DNA of 6,363 nt from Clostridiales bacterium. GTDB taxonomy: Bacteria; Bacillota; Sulfobacillia; UBA995; UBA9673. The stretch is from the NCBI GenBank assembly GCA_003541445.1, contig DPMO01000130.1, forward strand, positions 1 through 6,363. Direction: 5' to 3'. Shown here one piece after another: positions 6,038 through 6,363 of the stretch. The notes under the pieces are model-generated. The model did not search any database. It saw nothing but the letters and a program-made list of their open reading frames with translations, and was not told the DNA's origin. The stretch's first letter is position 1. Each line of letters opens with the position of its first letter. Position numbers and translations under genes: made by a program.

Positions 6038-6363
6038 GTGCGGGTCTTGAGGTTCAAGAACCCGGTCGGCGTGGGCATCGTGATCATGCTGCTCGTGGGT
6101 GTCGGTGTCTCGGGCTGTTCACCCGAGGCCGGCCAGGAGTCGACGACAGACCTGGACCCGATATGGTTCCGGGGGCCGTACCACGGCGAAGTCGGGGAGG
6201 CCGAGGCCGGATACCGGTGGGCTGTGTATCACTTCGGCGTCGTGGTCGACGAGCGCAGCGGCAGGACTCTCATACCCGACTACTTCTTGGGAAACACGGA
6301 CTTCCCGTTCAAGACCCCGCTGTCTCTGGTGGAGCCGGACGGGACGCGCCTGGCGCTCCCGTT
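6038..6363 (+). CDS. Predicted secreted lipoprotein of unknown function (3'-truncated by window edge)
   Basis: A GTG start at 6038 opens a frame that runs off the window after 108 codons. The N-terminus is a classic lipoprotein signal: basic residues in MRVLRFK, a hydrophobic stretch VGVGIVIMLLVGVGV, then the lipobox VSGC with the modified Cys at residue 27. The following residues, SPEAGQESTTD, form the polar linker usual after lipidation. The mature part (PIWFRGPYHGEV, then YRWAVYHFGVVVDERSG, then FKTPLSLVEPDG) is rich in aromatic residues and beta-strand-like segments. That suggests an extracytoplasmic beta domain, but I do not recognise the family. TTG at 6047 is a less likely start because it is farther from the ribosome site. 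The gene points away from the redox gene across a shared intergenic region. The coding and lipoprotein calls are good; function is unknown. Confidence 0.82.
   Translation, partial: MRVLRFKNPVGVGIVIMLLVGVGVSGCSPEAGQESTTDLDPIWFRGPYHGEVGEAEAGYRWAVYHFGVVVDERSGRTLIPDYFLGNTDFPFKTPLSLVEPDGTRLALP

Noticed and set aside
5800..6087. Minus-strand 95-residue open frame in the intergenic region
   Set aside because: It has no recognisable motif and an Arg/Pro-rich composition, and it overlaps the start and signal peptide of the lipoprotein gene.
1..6363. CRISPR array, tRNA, rRNA, insertion sequence or att site
   Set aside because: No regularly spaced repeats, cloverleaf, ribosomal RNA sequence, transposase motif or terminal inverted repeats with target duplications were found by eye.

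Overview
The window is GC-rich bacterial DNA with strong GC bias at third codon positions, GTG as well as ATG starts, and purine-rich Shine-Dalgarno sites. It is dominated by one very large redox gene. The HdrA-type flavoprotein and the many iron-sulfur motifs suggest an anaerobe or facultative anaerobe. A GC-rich Bacillota-like lineage or another anaerobic lineage with HdrA2-type enzymes fits, but nothing here fixes the taxonomy.

Layout from left to right: (1) positions 1-591, minus strand: the N-terminal 197 residues of a protein cut by the left window edge, with a HicB-like N-terminal domain joined to a DinB-like domain. (2) Positions 673-711: an intrinsic-terminator-like hairpin on the minus strand, between the big gene and the HicB/DinB gene. 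(3) Positions 749-5473, minus strand: one intact 1574-residue reading frame for a multidomain flavin/iron-sulfur oxidoreductase. Its order is HdrA FAD module first half, inserted GltD/NfnB-type NAD(P)H-FAD module, HdrA FAD module second half, HdrA N-terminal-type domain, second HdrA FAD module, and a C-terminal 2x[4Fe-4S] ferredoxin domain. (4) Positions 5474-6037: a 564-base divergent intergenic region with short repeats, inverted repeats and one plausible sigma-70 promoter facing right. (5) Positions 6038-6363, plus strand: the start of a predicted lipoprotein, cut by the right edge.

Functional reading: the large protein looks like a self-contained electron-transfer machine with about three flavins and many cubane clusters. 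It joins a predicted NAD(P)H-oxidising module (GltD-like) to two HdrA modules of the kind that support flavin-based electron bifurcation in the HdrABC family. No hdrB, hdrC, mvhD/flx or hydrogenase gene lies in the window, and the gene appears to be monocistronic. Its partner and physiological substrates therefore cannot be read from the context. The two flanking genes show no obvious functional link to it.
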